DNA of 64,000 nucleotides from Yinghuangia elevatio (GTDB lineage Bacteria; Actinomycetota; Actinomycetes; Streptomycetales; Streptomycetaceae): assembly GCF_040649515.1 (NCBI RefSeq), contig NZ_JBEZFP010000023.1:20690-84689 (forward strand), written 5' to 3'. Below the pieces are notes generated by a model. It saw nothing but the letters and a program-made list of their open reading frames with translations. It did no database searches and was not told where the DNA came from. Position 1 is the stretch's first letter. Every line of letters begins with the position of its first letter. Of the stretch, positions 62,725 to 64,000 are shown in pieces. Made by a program: the position numbers and the translations under genes.

Positions 62725-63330
62725 ATGGCACGCCCCCGACAGTTCGACGAGGAGAACGCGGTCACCTCGGCGACCCATCTGTTCTGGCGACGCGGCTACC
62801 ACGCCACCTCGGTGCGCGACCTGGGCGACGAGCTGAAGCTCACACCCAGCAGCCTGTACCGGACGTTCACCGACAAGCACACGCTCTTCGTGCGCGCACT
62901 CGACCGCTACCGGGCCACCGAGTCCCTTGAGGCCCGCCGCCGGCTGGACGCGACGGACCGTCCGGTCCGGGAGGTGCTGCGGGAATGGCTGCTGTGGCTG
63001 GTCACCTGCCCGGCCGACGGCGAGTCAGGTCGCGGCTGCTTCGTGGTCAACACCGCCACCGAACTGGGCACCACGGACGAGAAGGTCCAGCAGCGGACCG
63101 AGGCCGCGTTCGAGGTCACGCGCCAGGCGTTGCGCTCGCTCCTGGCCGAGGGCCGCGACCATGGCGAGTTGTCCGGCGACCTCGACACCGACGCCGCCGC
63201 CGAGCTGTTGTTCACCACGGTTCTCGGTCTGCGGGTACGCGAACGAGCAGGCCACGACCTCGAGCATCTGACCACCGCCATCGATTTCGCGATCCGGACT
63301 CTGGGACCCGCTCCCGCGGCATCTTGCTGA
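62725..63330 (+). CDS. TetR-family repressor
   Basis: 201 aa. ARPRQFDEENAVTSATHLFW and LGDELKLTPSSLYRTFTDKHTL form the helix-turn-helix; RGCFVVNTATELG is the start of the ligand domain, as in the other TetR of this window. Controls the divergent MFS gene by the two GGGAGCG dyads. AGGGTGA precedes the ATG. Confidence 0.88.
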   Translation: MARPRQFDEENAVTSATHLFWRRGYHATSVRDLGDELKLTPSSLYRTFTDKHTLFVRALDRYRATESLEARRRLDATDRPVREVLREWLLWLVTCPADGESGRGCFVVNTATELGTTDEKVQQRTEAAFEVTRQALRSLLAEGRDHGELSGDLDTDAAAELLFTTVLGLRVRERAGHDLEHLTTAIDFAIRTLGPAPAASC

Positions 63331-63763
63331 CCCGTCGCCGCGGCAGCGTCCGCGCCACGGATGGTGCCGCAGTTGTGGTGACGGTTTCGCCCCGCCTCCG
63401 CCCCGGTGGTCTGAACCTCGTACTCGATGAGTCCTCGCCGCGATGCCGAGCAAGGGTCAGCGCTGTTGGCTCCGCGAGGACGCCGGCCGCGGATTGTGCC
63501 GCGAGGCCCTTGAACGCGGGAAACGCTGCGGTCGCCGCGCGAGAGAGTGCCGGAGAGGCGTTGGCCGGCGTGCTTACGCCGGGGAGGCTCACCGCATGGT
63601 TCCTGTTCGCGCCCGGGGCGGGGCGCCTGTGGCGTCCGGCCAGGAACCCCACCACCGTGGAGATGACCGCCTGTTCGTTTCCGCCGGGGAAATGCCCGCT
63701 ACCGGCTGAGGAACGACGATTCGGCCCCCGCGCGTCGTGCCATGGCGCATGTCCGGACACCGG
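63331..63763. other. Gene-free interval of about 430 bp
   Basis: Between convergent genes. Only Arg/Gly-rich shadow frames; no clear hairpin or repeat seen. Confidence 0.4.
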
Positions 63764-64000
63764 TCATGGGGCTGCCAGGAGGATGGCCGTGTAGTGCGCG
63801 GTGAAGCCGGCGATGGTGAAGGAGTGGAAGACCTCGTGGAAGCCGAACCACGACGGCGACGGGTCGGGACGCTGAAGCCCGTAGACCACGGCGCCCGCCG
63901 TGTAGAACAGGCCGCCCGCAATGACGAGAACGACGACCGCGGTACCGCCGGTGCGCGCGAAGTCCGGCAGGTAGAAGACAGCCACCCACCCCAAGGCGAT
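63764..64000 (-). CDS. Haemolysin III / PAQR-family membrane protein, C-terminal part (cut by right edge)
   Basis: The last 78 residues are visible: a hydrophobic helix (GWVAVFYLPDF), GGTAVVVLVIAGGLFYTAGAVVYGLQ, then RPDPSPSWFGFHEVFHSF and HYTAILLAAP. The FGFHEVFH and terminal His are the metal-binding histidines of the haemolysin-III/YqfA/TrhA family. N-terminus lies outside the window. Confidence 0.87.
   Translation of the reverse strand: MALGWVAVFYLPDFARTGGTAVVVLVIAGGLFYTAGAVVYGLQRPDPSPSWFGFHEVFHSFTIAGFTAHYTAILLAAP

Noticed and set aside
61033..62880. 615-codon fusion of a transport-like frame with the NIPSNAP protein
   Set aside because: The upstream part is an off-frame reading of the MFS gene; a GTG with a ribosome site at 61392 starts the NIPSNAP gene.
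1..64000. Biosynthetic gene cluster, prophage or defence island
   Set aside because: No PKS/NRPS, terpene or RiPP core enzymes, no integrase or phage structural genes, and no restriction, abortive or CBASS-type set recognised.

Overview
The window is a 64-kb stretch of very GC-rich DNA with strong third-position G/C bias, GTG and occasional TTG starts, ATGA-coupled operons, Tat and lipobox signals, and gene families typical of filamentous actinomycetes (SpoIIE phosphatase fused to an HATPase domain, free HATPase anti-sigma-like protein, DUF1707, TerD, PPK2, PucR, F420/LLM oxidoreductase). It looks like a chromosomal segment of a Streptomyces-like actinobacterium. I see no rRNA, tRNA, CRISPR array or replication origin, and no secondary-metabolite assembly line.

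Region 1-20.7 kb is a complete L-rhamnose utilisation locus. An alpha-L-rhamnosidase (GH78) is translationally coupled to a Tat-exported sugar-binding lipoprotein at the left edge. A LacI-family regulator sits between it and a long plus-strand operon: ATPase, two permeases and binding protein of a ribose-type ABC importer, then rhamnose mutarotase, rhamnose isomerase, a bifunctional rhamnulose-1-P aldolase/lactaldehyde dehydrogenase, an AraA/FucI-like isomerase, and rhamnulokinase. Convergent to it, lutABC oxidises the resulting L-lactate to pyruvate and is divergent from its own FadR-type GntR regulator. Operator sequences are readable: three related LacI dyads (upstream of GH78, of lacI, and of the ABC operon) and a TGGT-N3-ACCA site between lutA and the GntR gene. 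Together they import rhamnose, split it to DHAP and L-lactaldehyde, and carry the latter to pyruvate.

Region 21-34 kb: a Tat-exported PhoD phosphatase; an unassigned 561-aa protein that looks like a GH15/phosphorylase-kinase-alpha type (alpha/alpha) barrel; a LOG-family nucleotide phosphoribohydrolase; an F420-type LLM oxidoreductase; a small secreted protein; a TetR-MFS efflux pair with two matching operators; a multidomain SpoIIE phosphatase; a secreted trypsin-like protease; a DUF1707 protein.

Region 34-46 kb: envelope, metal and stress genes (GlsB-like, TerD, two coupled CNNM/CorC-type transporters, an iron-permease-like protein, two cell-surface orphans, GNAT, PPK2, Asp23/Gls24, HATPase). 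terD is flanked on both sides by the same 18-bp dyad.

Region 46-64 kb is more mosaic: a decayed VOC-family fragment, DHFR-like and HD-domain proteins, a methyltransferase, a 3'-truncated IS110 element abutting a DHA2 MFS/LysR pair, a beta-helix orphan, a PEP-mutase-like enzyme, a cassette of APC permease, serine hydrolase, PucR regulator and LysA-type decarboxylase, a NIPSNAP protein, a second TetR-MFS pair with palindromic operators, and the C-terminal end of a haemolysin-III protein cut by the right edge.
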